Origin: Lachnospiraceae bacterium
GTDB taxonomy: Bacteria; Bacillota; Clostridia; Lachnospirales; Lachnospiraceae
Length of the DNA stretch: 14,973 nucleotides
Assembly (NCBI GenBank): GCA_003489085.1
Contig: DNJM01000057.1
Location: 1 to 14,973 of the forward strand
Direction of reading: 5' to 3'
Shown: positions 7,132 through 14,488 of the stretch, in pieces
Numbering within the stretch: the first letter of the stretch is position 1
How the letters are laid out: every line of letters begins with the position of its first letter
Made by a program: the position numbers and the translations under genes
The notes under the pieces: model-generated
Databases searched by the model: none
What the model saw: only the letters and a program-made list of their open reading frames with translations
What the model was told of the DNA's origin: nothing

Positions 7132-8670
7132 TTGAAGCAATACGAAGTATTAAAATTTATTGCGGACGGAAGGCGTCAGCATATTGCTGTGGATTGTGTC
7201 GAAGGAGTTCTGCTGGCCGAATGGGTAGAAAGGAATCCGAATCCTCAAGAGTTGTGGAAACAGTTCAGAAAGCTGGCAGAACAGCTGGAGGCATATCATG
7301 GATGTCAGCTTACATCCGCCTATCAATATCTTTCGCCATATAGTGTAGTGATAGATAGTACGGATCCGGCAAAATGGTGTCTGCTGGATCCGCGTTCCAA
7401 AACAAATGAGCGGCTGTTAAGCCGGATCCGCAGACCGGATGTACGGGCGGTTTTTCTGCCGCCCGGGCAGCAGGCATATCAGCATATGACAGAGCAGTCC
7501 GATATATATGGCTTTGGAAGGGTGGTGCAATTTGTATTATCGGCTTTGGATCCGCCGCTGCGGCGCTGGGAGAGCAGACTGTTTCGGAAAACGATAGCGG
7601 AGTCACTGCAGGCAGTGGAGCTTCCGGGGGAGGCAGAAGTGAAAGGGCGGATTCTGTGTCCGGAAGGACGGCGGCTGCGGAATTTCAGGCAGATGGTTCG
7701 GAGGCTGTCCAAAGCCGAAAAGCGGGCAGGGAAGCTTTGCGACGGTAAGAAAGGAAATCATAAAAAAAGAATTCTGCTGGCGGCAGGAGCTGTGCTGGTT
7801 TGCGTTGGCCTTGGAGAGGTTGGACGATTCCAGTTGGAGTACTTTTTGGCTGCAGAGGAGAAGAAGAAGCCGATATACCTGAACGATGAGGCAGAGAACA
7901 AAGAACAGGAAATCACGGTGGAGCAGGAGGCGGACATGTGTTACCTGGAGATGGGAATGGCATGCCTGGCCGAACTGGGAGATTTTGAAAAAAGCCGTAA
8001 GTATCTGAATAAGATAAAGGATCCTGTATTGTACAATTCTGTCAGTGGTCTGCTTGCGGATCTGGATGGCACGAAGGTGCTGACAGAGGAGGAATTTGTG
8101 GAGCTGGCAGGAATCGTTGAAAGGGAGCTTTGGGAGAAAGAAGAAAATTCCCTGTTGTATACGGAAGGAATGATGGAATTATATCTTAGAAAAGAAGGAG
8201 AGCAGTGCAGAAGGCAGGCAATCCGGCTGGGAGAAGGATGGCTTGCCCAGGCAGAAGGAGAGGGCCAGGAGAAAAGAATCCGGGAGCGGCTTCTCCATGC
8301 GTATGGGACAGAAGAGAGGGAAAATCAGATTGCTCAGCTGGAATGGCTGTTCCTGCACGCCGGGAATGGGGCAGAAGCAGAACAGAAATGTATGGAGCTG
8401 GCGCAGTATTATACGGAACAGCAGAAATGGATGCAGGCGGAACAGCTATGTGAAAAAGGAATTTACGCTTATCCGGAGCGGAATCGGTTTCGGATTATGC
8501 AGATACGGCTTTTTTGTCAGAATCCGGAACGGACGGAAGCAGAGCGCGCAGAGTGTATTCGGCAGCATCTGAAAGAGAAGCCGGATCTGGAGGAAGAAGA
8601 GCAGTATCAGGAAACAGCAGAAGAATTCGGTATCAGAAGGGAAGGCGATAGTATATGCGTAGAAAAATAA
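7132..8670 (+). CDS. Membrane-anchored pseudokinase-like protein with extracytoplasmic helical region
   Basis: A 512-residue protein starting with TTG, with AGGAGGG at 7115-7121. Residues 1-160 show a degenerate Ser/Thr-kinase fold: the catalytic-loop position reads YQYLSPYSVVI (64-74), so the HRD aspartate, the lysine and the asparagine are all replaced. LLDP (84-87) stands where DFG would be, FLPPGQQAY (108-116) resembles the activation-segment end, and SDIYGFGRVVQFVLS (123-137) is a good helix-F match. Basic residues (198-213) precede one transmembrane segment (about 214-231). The rest (about 240-512) is acidic, helical and TPR-like (for example 269-300 and 410-500) and should lie outside the cell. 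This order recalls EssB/YukC of type VII secretion, but no other type VII gene is nearby, so I do not assign it. It overlaps the next gene by 16 bases, implying coupled expression with that surface protein. Confidence 0.6.
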   Translation: MKQYEVLKFIADGRRQHIAVDCVEGVLLAEWVERNPNPQELWKQFRKLAEQLEAYHGCQLTSAYQYLSPYSVVIDSTDPAKWCLLDPRSKTNERLLSRIRRPDVRAVFLPPGQQAYQHMTEQSDIYGFGRVVQFVLSALDPPLRRWESRLFRKTIAESLQAVELPGEAEVKGRILCPEGRRLRNFRQMVRRLSKAEKRAGKLCDGKKGNHKKRILLAAGAVLVCVGLGEVGRFQLEYFLAAEEKKKPIYLNDEAENKEQEITVEQEADMCYLEMGMACLAELGDFEKSRKYLNKIKDPVLYNSVSGLLADLDGTKVLTEEEFVELAGIVERELWEKEENSLLYTEGMMELYLRKEGEQCRRQAIRLGEGWLAQAEGEGQEKRIRERLLHAYGTEERENQIAQLEWLFLHAGNGAEAEQKCMELAQYYTEQQKWMQAEQLCEKGIYAYPERNRFRIMQIRLFCQNPERTEAERAECIRQHLKEKPDLEEEEQYQETAEEFGIRREGDSICVEK

Positions 8671-10043
8671 GAACAGTTTTTTATCTATTGGTGGTATTGT
8701 GTATGCTGTATGGACAGCAGGCAGAGGCGGAAAAAGGAGACAGCAGATATCAATGGGAATACTCCGCTCCGGACGGAAAGAATGGTTATTATATCACGGC
8801 TCCTAAAGTGACAGTATGGAACCGTTCAGAGGAAGAGATACTTTTTTGCAGGATAGAGAGGGCGGATGGGACTCTGTATGAAGAATATATTTCACCCTTT
8901 CAAAATGAATGCCGGATTTCGGCAGAAGCCTTTGGAGAGGGCCGCAATACACTTTCTATACTGGAAGAATCCGGAGAAGTGCTGGTAAAACAGATATTTG
9001 ACGTGGAATATCAGATGCCGGAAGTGTACTGTGAAATGGAAAAACGGATCGGGGAATGGTATCAGGATCATGCGATGATCCATGTTCGTGCAGAACAGTC
9101 TGTCAGTGAAATCAGAGAGGTACGGTGTTATCAGGGAGATCAGATGGTAAAACGGATAGAAGGTGCGGAGGGAGTATTTGAGGTGGCAGAAGGATCCCAG
9201 GAGGGTAAGCCGGTTGTTTATCATGTAACAGTAGAGGATGCAGCGGGGCATACGTCGGAAGCTTCCGGGCAGGTATATATAGACAGGCAGGCACCGGTCC
9301 TTACGGCAAAGGGGATTCCAGTGGGAAAGATAACGAACCAAACCGCGGAGATAGCATTATCCGTCTGCGAAGAAAACCGGCTGGCAGGATGCAGCATATG
9401 GGTGGAACAGGAACATCCGGACGGAACCAGAAGTCAGCTTTCGGTACCGGATTGGGAAATGGAGGGACGGAAGGCAGAGGTGACATTCAGCTGCAAGACA
9501 AGCGGAATCTACAGAGTTATCTGGGAGGCTTCCGATGCGGCCGGGAGAAAGAGCAAAAGGGAGCTGCAATTCACGGTAGACAAGGAGGCACCGGTGATTC
9601 AGGGGTTGGATAAACTACAGGATCAACAGCTGGCAAGCTTTACCTGGGAAAAAGAAAAAGTGGAACAGGATTTCACCAAAGTAGAAACCACATATTATCT
9701 GGATGGTCTGCCGTATCAGGCAGGGGAGACAGTAGAGAAGGAGGGACGGCATATTTTTCAGATCCGGGCAAAAGACGCAGCTGGAAATGAGTCAGAGCAG
9801 ATGGCCGAATTCTATATTGTTAACAGAGAAGAAACAGAACCGGGACGGCAGGAAATCCGTCTGCATCATAATGGGACAGCAGGAGAAGCAGGGGAAAATG
9901 GTGGCAGGATAGAGGAAAATATGAATATACCTCAAAAGAAACGTGTATTTTCGGGAAAAGAACTTCTACTGTTTGTTCTGGCAGTGCTTGCAGCAGGCGT
10001 GTGGTTATTCAGAAAAAACCGTAAAAGGGAGGATGCCGGGTAA
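8655..10043 (+). CDS. Secreted Ig-like repeat protein with C-terminal membrane anchor
   Basis: A 462-residue protein with a signal peptide (residues 1-25: RRK, hydrophobic core, cleavage near AEA). The ectodomain holds about four beta-sandwich repeats of bacterial Ig-like type. The later three end in DAAGH (195-199), DAAGR (294-298) and DAAGN (374-378), and the first two of these lead into D-x-x-APV linkers (IDRQAPV at 209-215, VDKEAPV at 308-314). A low-complexity polar stretch (about 390-430) precedes a transmembrane helix (437-452) and a basic tail (RKNRKRE). There is no LPxTG motif, so it is held by the membrane rather than sortase. Its start codon lies 16 bases inside the pseudokinase gene. 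The paired products are probably interacting surface components, with the repeats as a stalk or ligand-binding part. The exact role is unknown. Confidence 0.65.
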   Translation: MRRKIRTVFYLLVVLCMLYGQQAEAEKGDSRYQWEYSAPDGKNGYYITAPKVTVWNRSEEEILFCRIERADGTLYEEYISPFQNECRISAEAFGEGRNTLSILEESGEVLVKQIFDVEYQMPEVYCEMEKRIGEWYQDHAMIHVRAEQSVSEIREVRCYQGDQMVKRIEGAEGVFEVAEGSQEGKPVVYHVTVEDAAGHTSEASGQVYIDRQAPVLTAKGIPVGKITNQTAEIALSVCEENRLAGCSIWVEQEHPDGTRSQLSVPDWEMEGRKAEVTFSCKTSGIYRVIWEASDAAGRKSKRELQFTVDKEAPVIQGLDKLQDQQLASFTWEKEKVEQDFTKVETTYYLDGLPYQAGETVEKEGRHIFQIRAKDAAGNESEQMAEFYIVNREETEPGRQEIRLHHNGTAGEAGENGGRIEENMNIPQKKRVFSGKELLLFVLAVLAAGVWLFRKNRKREDAG

Positions 10044-10066
10044 ACGCTCTTCGCGCTTCCCGGCAT
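10033..10066 (+). terminator. Possible hairpin overlapping the stop codon of the Ig-like gene
   Basis: ATGCCGGG (10033-10040) pairs perfectly with CCCGGCAT (10059-10066), with a further imperfect AAACGC/GCGCTT stem inside around a TCTTC loop. The stop codon lies in the structure. There is no adjacent T-run, so termination may be partial; mRNA end protection is the alternative. Confidence 0.45.
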
Positions 10067-10101
10067 GTATTATGAAAAAGTTTTTATATAAATATTGGTT
10101 A

Positions 10102-10130
10102 TTGTTCTTTCGATAATTTAAGTATATAAT
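10102..10130 (+). promoter_or_regulatory. Promoter-like sequence with perfect TATAAT between convergent genes
   Basis: TTGTTC (10102-10107), 17 bases, TATAAT (10125-10130). The -10 is a perfect consensus; the -35 matches at only 3 of 6. No + strand gene follows, so a transcript would run antisense into the second phosphofructokinase gene. It may be chance in an AT-rich gap. Confidence 0.3.
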
Positions 10131-10223
10131 TCACAAATGGAAAATCCGTGTTCAATAAGTGAAAAATCTCCGAATAAAACATGAACAAATTATGAACGTG
10201 AAGTTCCAGGTTTCCCATAAGGG

Positions 10224-11444
10224 CTAAGAACGATAAGCAAATTTCGGGAGTCCGTCTTCCATAGGAACAGAAACATTTCCCTGTATCAATGGGCGTGCAT
10301 ACGTAATAAAATCCTCTGTAAGATTAGAGCCGCCGGCACAAAGCCATTCCTGCGGAACCTTTTTTTCCTGATTACAGATCTGATTCACATCTGCTGTACC
10401 GAAGGTAATAAGATATGGATCATCAGACGATCTGCAGAAGGTGATCATTTTCCCGGTGTTGCCGGTAAGTGCAGTCTGTACAGCAAAAGCACCGGAGGAG
10501 AAGGCTTCCGCCAGATCCGTTGCAGACAACATGGCGGAAGAACAGCGCTGACAGACATTCAGCTCAACGGAACGCACCTTGACGCCAATTTTATCACGTA
10601 TAATATTTTCGAGATATTTGCCGGAACCGGTCAGCATTTTGTGACCAAAGGTATCTGTACCGGCTTTGCTTGTATATTCACAGATAAAGGTGCCGTTTTT
10701 ATCCTGAATGCCTTCGGAAATACAGACTACCAGATTGGGGATATCCTTCAGGTGGTTCGTGACTTTGGAAAGAAAATCCTCCTGATCAAAAGCTGCTTCC
10801 GGCAGATAGATCAGCCGTGGATTATCCTCAGGAAACTTTCTGGCGAGCATACTGGCTGCTGTCAGCCAGCCGGCATGGCGTCCCATGATTTCGACTATGG
10901 TAACGGATTTCTTATTATCATACACAGCGGCATCTATGGCAATTTCTCTCACAGTAGAAGCGACGTATCTGGCAGCGCTGCCAAAGCCTGGTGTATGGTC
11001 GGTCAGCACAAGGTCGTTATCAATGGTTTTTGGTACGCCGATAAAGCAAATTGGATTATCATGCTGTGCAGCATAACGGGAAAGCTTGCTGACAGTATCC
11101 ATGGAATCATTGCCGCCGATATAGAAGAAAAAACCGATGTCCAGCTGCTGGAAGCGCCGGAACAGTTCGGCATATATAGGGGCCGCCAGATCCTCCGGAA
11201 GCTTATAGCGGCAGGAGCCAAGATAAGAGCCGGGGGTAGTGCGGATCAGTTCCAGTTCCCCGGATCCCAGAAGCGGTCGCATATCCATAAAATGTCCCTG
11301 CAGGAATCCCTCGATTCCGTTGATCATGCCATATACATGTCCGATATTTTTTTGCTTCAGTCCTTCAGCTACCACACCGCACAGGCTGCTGTTGATGACT
11401 GCAGTAGGACCTCCGGACTGTCCTACAATGATATTTTGCTTCAT
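10224..11444 (-). CDS. Pyrophosphate-type 6-phosphofructokinase, copy 2
   Basis: A 406-residue paralogue of the enzyme at 5552-6790, same length class and near-identical motifs: VGQSGGPTAVIN (7-18), GGNDS (110-114), PKTIDND (138-144) with the PPi-indicating lysine and catalytic D142, and MGRHAGWL (187-194). By eye the two proteins agree at roughly half of their positions, so this is an old duplication or two separate acquisitions, not a recent copy. The start is set by GGAGGA about 9 bases before the ATG. It reads toward the Ig-like gene with about 180 bases between the convergent stop codons, and no strong terminator is seen at its 3' end. Whether it uses PPi with fructose 6-phosphate or another phosphosugar (such as sedoheptulose 7-phosphate, known for some PPi enzymes) cannot be read from sequence. 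Confidence 0.88.
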   Translation of the reverse strand: MKQNIIVGQSGGPTAVINSSLCGVVAEGLKQKNIGHVYGMINGIEGFLQGHFMDMRPLLGSGELELIRTTPGSYLGSCRYKLPEDLAAPIYAELFRRFQQLDIGFFFYIGGNDSMDTVSKLSRYAAQHDNPICFIGVPKTIDNDLVLTDHTPGFGSAARYVASTVREIAIDAAVYDNKKSVTIVEIMGRHAGWLTAASMLARKFPEDNPRLIYLPEAAFDQEDFLSKVTNHLKDIPNLVVCISEGIQDKNGTFICEYTSKAGTDTFGHKMLTGSGKYLENIIRDKIGVKVRSVELNVCQRCSSAMLSATDLAEAFSSGAFAVQTALTGNTGKMITFCRSSDDPYLITFGTADVNQICNQEKKVPQEWLCAGGSNLTEDFITYARPLIQGNVSVPMEDGLPKFAYRS

Positions 11445-11481
11445 AATGTAATTCCTCCAATGTCCTCATTTCATGATTACC

Positions 11482-11510
11482 ATATTAAAGGATGTAAGGC
11501 AATTTTACAA
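11482..11510 (-). promoter_or_regulatory. Putative promoter of phosphofructokinase copy 2
   Basis: On the minus strand TTGTAA (11510-11505), 17 bases, TAATAT (11487-11482), about 38 bases upstream of the ATG. Each hexamer matches at 4 of 6. It sits back to back with the promoter of the glycosyltransferase. Confidence 0.4.
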
Positions 11511-11519
11511 TAATAATAG

Positions 11520-11548
11520 TTGGAAAATCGCCTGGAATGCTATATACT
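11520..11548 (+). promoter_or_regulatory. Putative promoter of the glycosyltransferase gene
   Basis: TTGGAA (11520-11525), 17 bases, TATACT (11543-11548), with a TG two bases before TATATAC that may strengthen it. It lies 30 bases upstream of the chosen start and would place transcription initiation after the alternative upstream ATG at 11537, supporting the later start. Confidence 0.5.
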
Positions 11549-11578
11549 AAAGTAGAATGGCGGCAAAGGAGAAAAATT

Positions 11579-12595
11579 ATGAAGTATATATCATTTGCAA
11601 TTCCCTGTTACAACTCGGCGGCTTATATGCATCGGGCAGTAGATTCCATTTTGACGGCCGGAGAAGATGTGGAGATTCTGATTGTTAATGATGGTTCCTC
11701 AGATGGGACGCTGGAGATTGCGAGAGAATATGAGATGAAGTATCCCTCTGTTATTAAAGTCGTGGATAAGGAAAACGGCGGTCATGGGGATGCTGTGAAT
11801 GCCGGGCTGAAGAATGCCTCTGGTAAGTATTTTAAAGTAGTGGACAGTGATGACTGGCTGGATGAAGAAGCCCTGAAGAAGGTGATGGATACCTTACGCA
11901 GATTTGAACAGGACGATACAGAAGTGGACATGCTGATTGCGAACTATGTCTACGAAAAAGAAGGCGCTGAGAGGAAGAAAGTGATCTATTATCGGAATGC
12001 GATCCCAGTGGAACAGATCCTGAACTGGAAACAGGTGGGTCATTTCCGGATTGGGCAGTATATTTTGATGCATTCCGTGATTTATCGTACGGAACTGTTG
12101 AAGGAATGTCGGCTGGAGCTTCCGAAGCATACCTTTTATGTTGATAATATTTATGTGTATTATCCACTTCCGCATGTGAATTCGCTGTATTATCTGGACG
12201 TGAATTTATATCGCTATTATATCGGACGTGAGGATCAGTCTGTAAATGAAAATATTATGATCAAGCGTGTGGATCAGCAGATTTTTGTTACCAAGGCGAT
12301 GATTGACATGTATACCATGCGGCAGATCCAGAACCGTAAGCTGCGGCATTACATGATTAATTATCTTGCCATTATGATGACGGTTTCTTCCATTCTTCTG
12401 ATACGGTCAAAAGAGCCGGAAAATCTGGTAAAGAAAAAAGAGCTCTGGCAGTATCTGAAGCGGAAGGATTATCGGGTGTACTGGAAGATACGGTATGGAA
12501 TTCTGGGACAGACGATGAATCTGCCGGGGGTTCCGGGAAGGAAGATTTCCGTACTGGGCTATAAAGTTGCCAGACGTTTATTTGGATTTAATTAG
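11579..12595 (+). CDS. Family 2 glycosyltransferase
   Basis: A 338-residue cytoplasmic or membrane-associated sugar transferase of GT-A fold. Visible motifs are SFAIPCYN (5-12), LIVNDGSSDGT (34-44) for nucleotide-sugar binding, ENGGHGDAVNAG (65-76) and VVDSDDW (87-93) with the metal-binding aspartates. The C-terminal half (about 200-338) lacks clear membrane helices apart from a hydrophobic patch near MTVSSILLI. The open frame extends to an ATG at 11537, but AAAGGAG (11565-11571) and the promoter position favour 11579; the extra 14 residues do not look like family sequence. Such enzymes typically add sugars to cell-wall polymers, capsule or lipids. No other glycan gene is in the window, so the acceptor is unknown. 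Confidence 0.85.
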   Translation: MKYISFAIPCYNSAAYMHRAVDSILTAGEDVEILIVNDGSSDGTLEIAREYEMKYPSVIKVVDKENGGHGDAVNAGLKNASGKYFKVVDSDDWLDEEALKKVMDTLRRFEQDDTEVDMLIANYVYEKEGAERKKVIYYRNAIPVEQILNWKQVGHFRIGQYILMHSVIYRTELLKECRLELPKHTFYVDNIYVYYPLPHVNSLYYLDVNLYRYYIGREDQSVNENIMIKRVDQQIFVTKAMIDMYTMRQIQNRKLRHYMINYLAIMMTVSSILLIRSKEPENLVKKKELWQYLKRKDYRVYWKIRYGILGQTMNLPGVPGRKISVLGYKVARRLFGFN

Positions 12596-12601
12596 GTGGT
12601 T

Positions 12602-12629
12602 TTGCGGGACAGGAGATTCCGTATAAAAT
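12602..12629 (+). promoter_or_regulatory. Weak promoter candidate for the rubrerythrin gene
   Basis: TTGCGG (12602-12607), 16 bases, TAAAAT (12624-12629), 41 bases upstream of the ATG. The -10 is good and the -35 poor. No PerR-type box is visible. Readthrough from the glycosyltransferase gene is the alternative. Confidence 0.3.
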
Positions 12630-12669
12630 GATCGCCATAGGACATACTACTGAAAAAGGAGTGTGTTTT

Positions 12670-13278
12670 ATGGCGATTCAATTTAAAGAAAGCAGAACGA
12701 AAGAGAATCTGATGCGGGCTTTTGCAGGAGAGAGCCAGGCAAGAAACCGTTATACGATTGCAGCGGAAAAAGCGAAAAAGATGGGTTATCAGGCAATCAG
12801 TGAAGTCTTTGCCTTCACAGCGGATCAGGAAAAGGCTCATGCGGAGCGTTACTATGAATTGCTGCAGGAACTGGCCGGAGAGAATATTGAGATTGAGGGA
12901 AGTTATCCGGTGGATATCTCCGAGGATCCGGCAAAACTATTAGAAATGGCACGGCATAATGAGTTCGAGGAATATGAGCATGTATATCAGGAATTCGGCG
13001 ATGCTGCCAGGGAGGAGGGCTTCATGGAGGCGGCTTCGGCGTTCTATATGATTGCTGAAGTAGAGCAGATGCATGGGAAGCGTTTTGGAAAGCTGGCAGA
13101 AATGCTGCGGTCCGATACGTATTATGAGTCCTCTGAAGAAGCAAAATGGATGTGTCTGAACTGTGGCTACATTCACACTGGAAAACGGGTTCCGGAGGTA
13201 TGCCCATCCTGCAGATATCCGAAGGGATATTTTATTCCTTTATCATTTGCACCGTTCCAGGGGAATATAGTGTGCTAA
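12670..13278 (+). CDS. rbr: Rubrerythrin
   Basis: A 202-residue cytoplasmic peroxide-reducing di-iron protein that protects anaerobes from oxygen and hydrogen peroxide. The N-terminal ferritin-like four-helix domain carries the iron ligands: E21 (AGESQAR), E54 and H57 (EKAH), glutamates at 98-104 and E132 with H135 (EQMH). The C-terminal rubredoxin-like domain has the FeS4 cysteines C162, C165, C178 and C181 (CLNC and CPSC). Length and domain order are typical. The open frame begins at 12628, but AAAAAGGAG (12653-12661) points to the ATG at 12670, where the family sequence starts. The subtilase-like gene follows 25 bases later in the same direction. Confidence 0.95.
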   Translation: MAIQFKESRTKENLMRAFAGESQARNRYTIAAEKAKKMGYQAISEVFAFTADQEKAHAERYYELLQELAGENIEIEGSYPVDISEDPAKLLEMARHNEFEEYEHVYQEFGDAAREEGFMEAASAFYMIAEVEQMHGKRFGKLAEMLRSDTYYESSEEAKWMCLNCGYIHTGKRVPEVCPSCRYPKGYFIPLSFAPFQGNIVC

Positions 13279-13303
13279 TGAGAGTTGTATAAGGGGAAAG
13301 CTT

Positions 13304-14143
13304 TTGGATAGTCAGAAAGCAGATAATCTATTGAATCTGGCATTGGATGCTACGGAGGAAGAAAGGCAGAAATCGCTGGAGCTGGATCAGGGATATAATC
13401 CGATCGAAAAGGAGTGGGAAGTGATTGTAAAGTATTCTGGAAATCCGGAAGAAATACAGAAACTTGCGGTCAGCTTTGTACCGCTTATGGGCAGATATGC
13501 AGTTGCAGTGATACGGGAAAGCAATCTGGAGGCTTTTATCCGGCTTTCGCAGATAGAATATGTGGAAAAGCCCAAGGCATTATTTTTTGAAGTGGCAGAC
13601 GGCAGAAGGGTGTCCTGTATCAATGCGGTGCAGGATGCCCCTTTTTCGCTTTCCGGCCGGGGAACATTGGTTGCAGTCCTGGATTCCGGAATCGATTATA
13701 CGCATCCGGATTTTCGGAATCCGGACGGCACTACCCGGATACTTGCACTTTGGGATCAGACAATACCGGGTAATCCGCCGGCCGGATATGCCGTTGGCAG
13801 CGAATACACCAGCGAGGATATTAATGAAGCACTGCGTACTGCAGCCAGAGCAGAGCAGCTCAGAATTGTTCCAAGTCAGGATCGTTCCGGACATGGGACG
13901 GCAGTGGCAGGCGTGGCAGCAGGGAATGGCCGTGCCAGTGACGGGGTATATCGGGGCGTAGCGCCGGAGAGCGGACTGATCATAGTAAAACTGGGAGTAG
14001 CAAGAGAAAATGGATTTCCCCGGACAACGGAGCTGATGCAGGCAGCAGATTATGCGGTACGGAAGGCGGCAGAGCTTGGAATGCCGGTTGCGATTAACGT
14101 GAGCTTTGGGAATACATATGGTTCACATGAACCTTATAATTAA
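13304..14143 (+). pseudogene. 3'-truncated Csp-like subtilisin family (S8) protease
   Basis: A 279-residue product starting with TTG (AAGGGG at 13291-13296 upstream). The N-terminal prodomain-like part (about 1-105, with NLLNLALDATEEER at 9-22) and the start of the catalytic domain resemble clostridial Csp-type subtilases, which process germination or cell-surface proteins. The catalytic Asp127 (VAVLDSGIDYTHPDF) and His197 (SGHGTAVAGVAAG) are present, but the frame ends after SFGNTYGSHEPYN, before the oxyanion-hole Asn and the GTSxAxP serine. Full-length relatives are roughly 550 residues or more, so about half is missing and the product cannot be an active protease. The break falls where a short palindrome and then a mobile-element-like cassette begin. 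It may be a pseudogene or a residual prodomain fragment. The 25-base gap suggests transcription with the rubrerythrin gene. Confidence 0.75.
14120..14133. repeat. Inverted repeat GGTTCA-CA-TGAACC at the subtilase breakpoint
   Basis: Six-base perfect arms around CA lie exactly where the sequence stops resembling the subtilase family. It may mark the recombination point or be coincidental. Confidence 0.4.
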
Positions 14144-14157
14144 GGGAAAACATAAGA

Positions 14158-14198
14158 AAACACTGATATTTCCTGTGTTTTCAGGAGATTCAGTGTTT
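14158..14198 (-). terminator. Hairpin terminator for the RHH gene, possibly bidirectional
   Basis: AAACACTGA (14158-14166) pairs with TCAGTGTTT (14190-14198), and inside it TCCTG (14171-14175) pairs with CAGGA (14182-14186). On the minus strand the hairpin overlaps the RHH stop codon and is followed by a T-rich tail (TTTTCTTATGTTTT). In the + direction it lies 15 bases after the truncated subtilase stop but lacks a good T-run. Confidence 0.65.
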
Positions 14199-14367
14199 AA
14201 TCGGATTTATGATTGGTTGTCATTCTGGTCTTATAATACTCGGTCAGGATCATATTGATCTGCTGGGAACGTGTACGAAAGTTCTCTTTCGCATCCTTAT
14301 CAATCTCAGCGACCAGTTCTTTGGAAAGGGTAGTATAGACCTGAATATTATTGGAACTGATAGCCAT
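14197..14367 (-). CDS. Small ribbon-helix-helix DNA-binding protein
   Basis: A 56-residue protein on the minus strand, read directly from the sequence. It begins MAISSNNIQVYTTLSKELV and ends TNHKSD. NIQVYTTL (7-14) is the DNA-contacting beta strand, KELVAEIDKDAKENF (16-30) is helix 1, and RSQQINMILTEYYKT (33-47) is helix 2, the MetJ/Arc/CopG layout. GGAGGT (14378-14373) lies 5 bases before the ATG, and a TGg-extended -10 promoter is present, so it is very likely a real expressed gene. It is divergent from tnpV. Such proteins act as dimeric repressors, as the antitoxin of toxin pairs, or in plasmid/element copy control. No toxin gene lies beside it. Confidence 0.75.
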   Translation of the reverse strand: MAISSNNIQVYTTLSKELVAEIDKDAKENFRTRSQQINMILTEYYKTRMTTNHKSD

Positions 14368-14398
14368 GTGGCACCTCCGGTTTCATTTTAGTAGCCTT

Positions 14399-14427
14399 AT
14401 TCTACCATACTTCATAGGATGGGGCAA
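14399..14427 (-). promoter_or_regulatory. Extended -10 promoter of the RHH gene
   Basis: On the minus strand TTGCCC (14427-14422), 17 bases, TAGAAT (14404-14399), with TG at the extended -10 position. GTAG (14391-14394) and CTAC (14402-14405) form an inverted repeat over the -10 box, a plausible autorepression site for the RHH protein. Confidence 0.55.
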
Positions 14428-14488
14428 TGTTAACCGGGAAACGGAGTACGATTTATTACAGGGCACACTTGCCGGAAAGGAATACAAA

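Noticed and set aside
7132..8670. Assignment of the pseudokinase-like protein as EssB/YukC of type VII secretion
   Set aside because: The domain order fits, but no WXG100, EssC-type ATPase, FHA or ubiquitin-like gene is present in the window and the partner is an Ig-repeat protein.
8655..10043. Sortase-anchored surface protein
   Set aside because: The C-terminus has a membrane helix and basic tail but no LPxTG-like motif before it.
10641..11513. 290-codon open frame on the + strand
   Set aside because: It is antisense to phosphofructokinase copy 2, has no ribosome binding site and gives no family-like sequence.
14209..14391. 60-codon + strand open frame
   Set aside because: It is the antisense of the ribbon-helix-helix gene, which has a family match, ribosome binding site and promoter.
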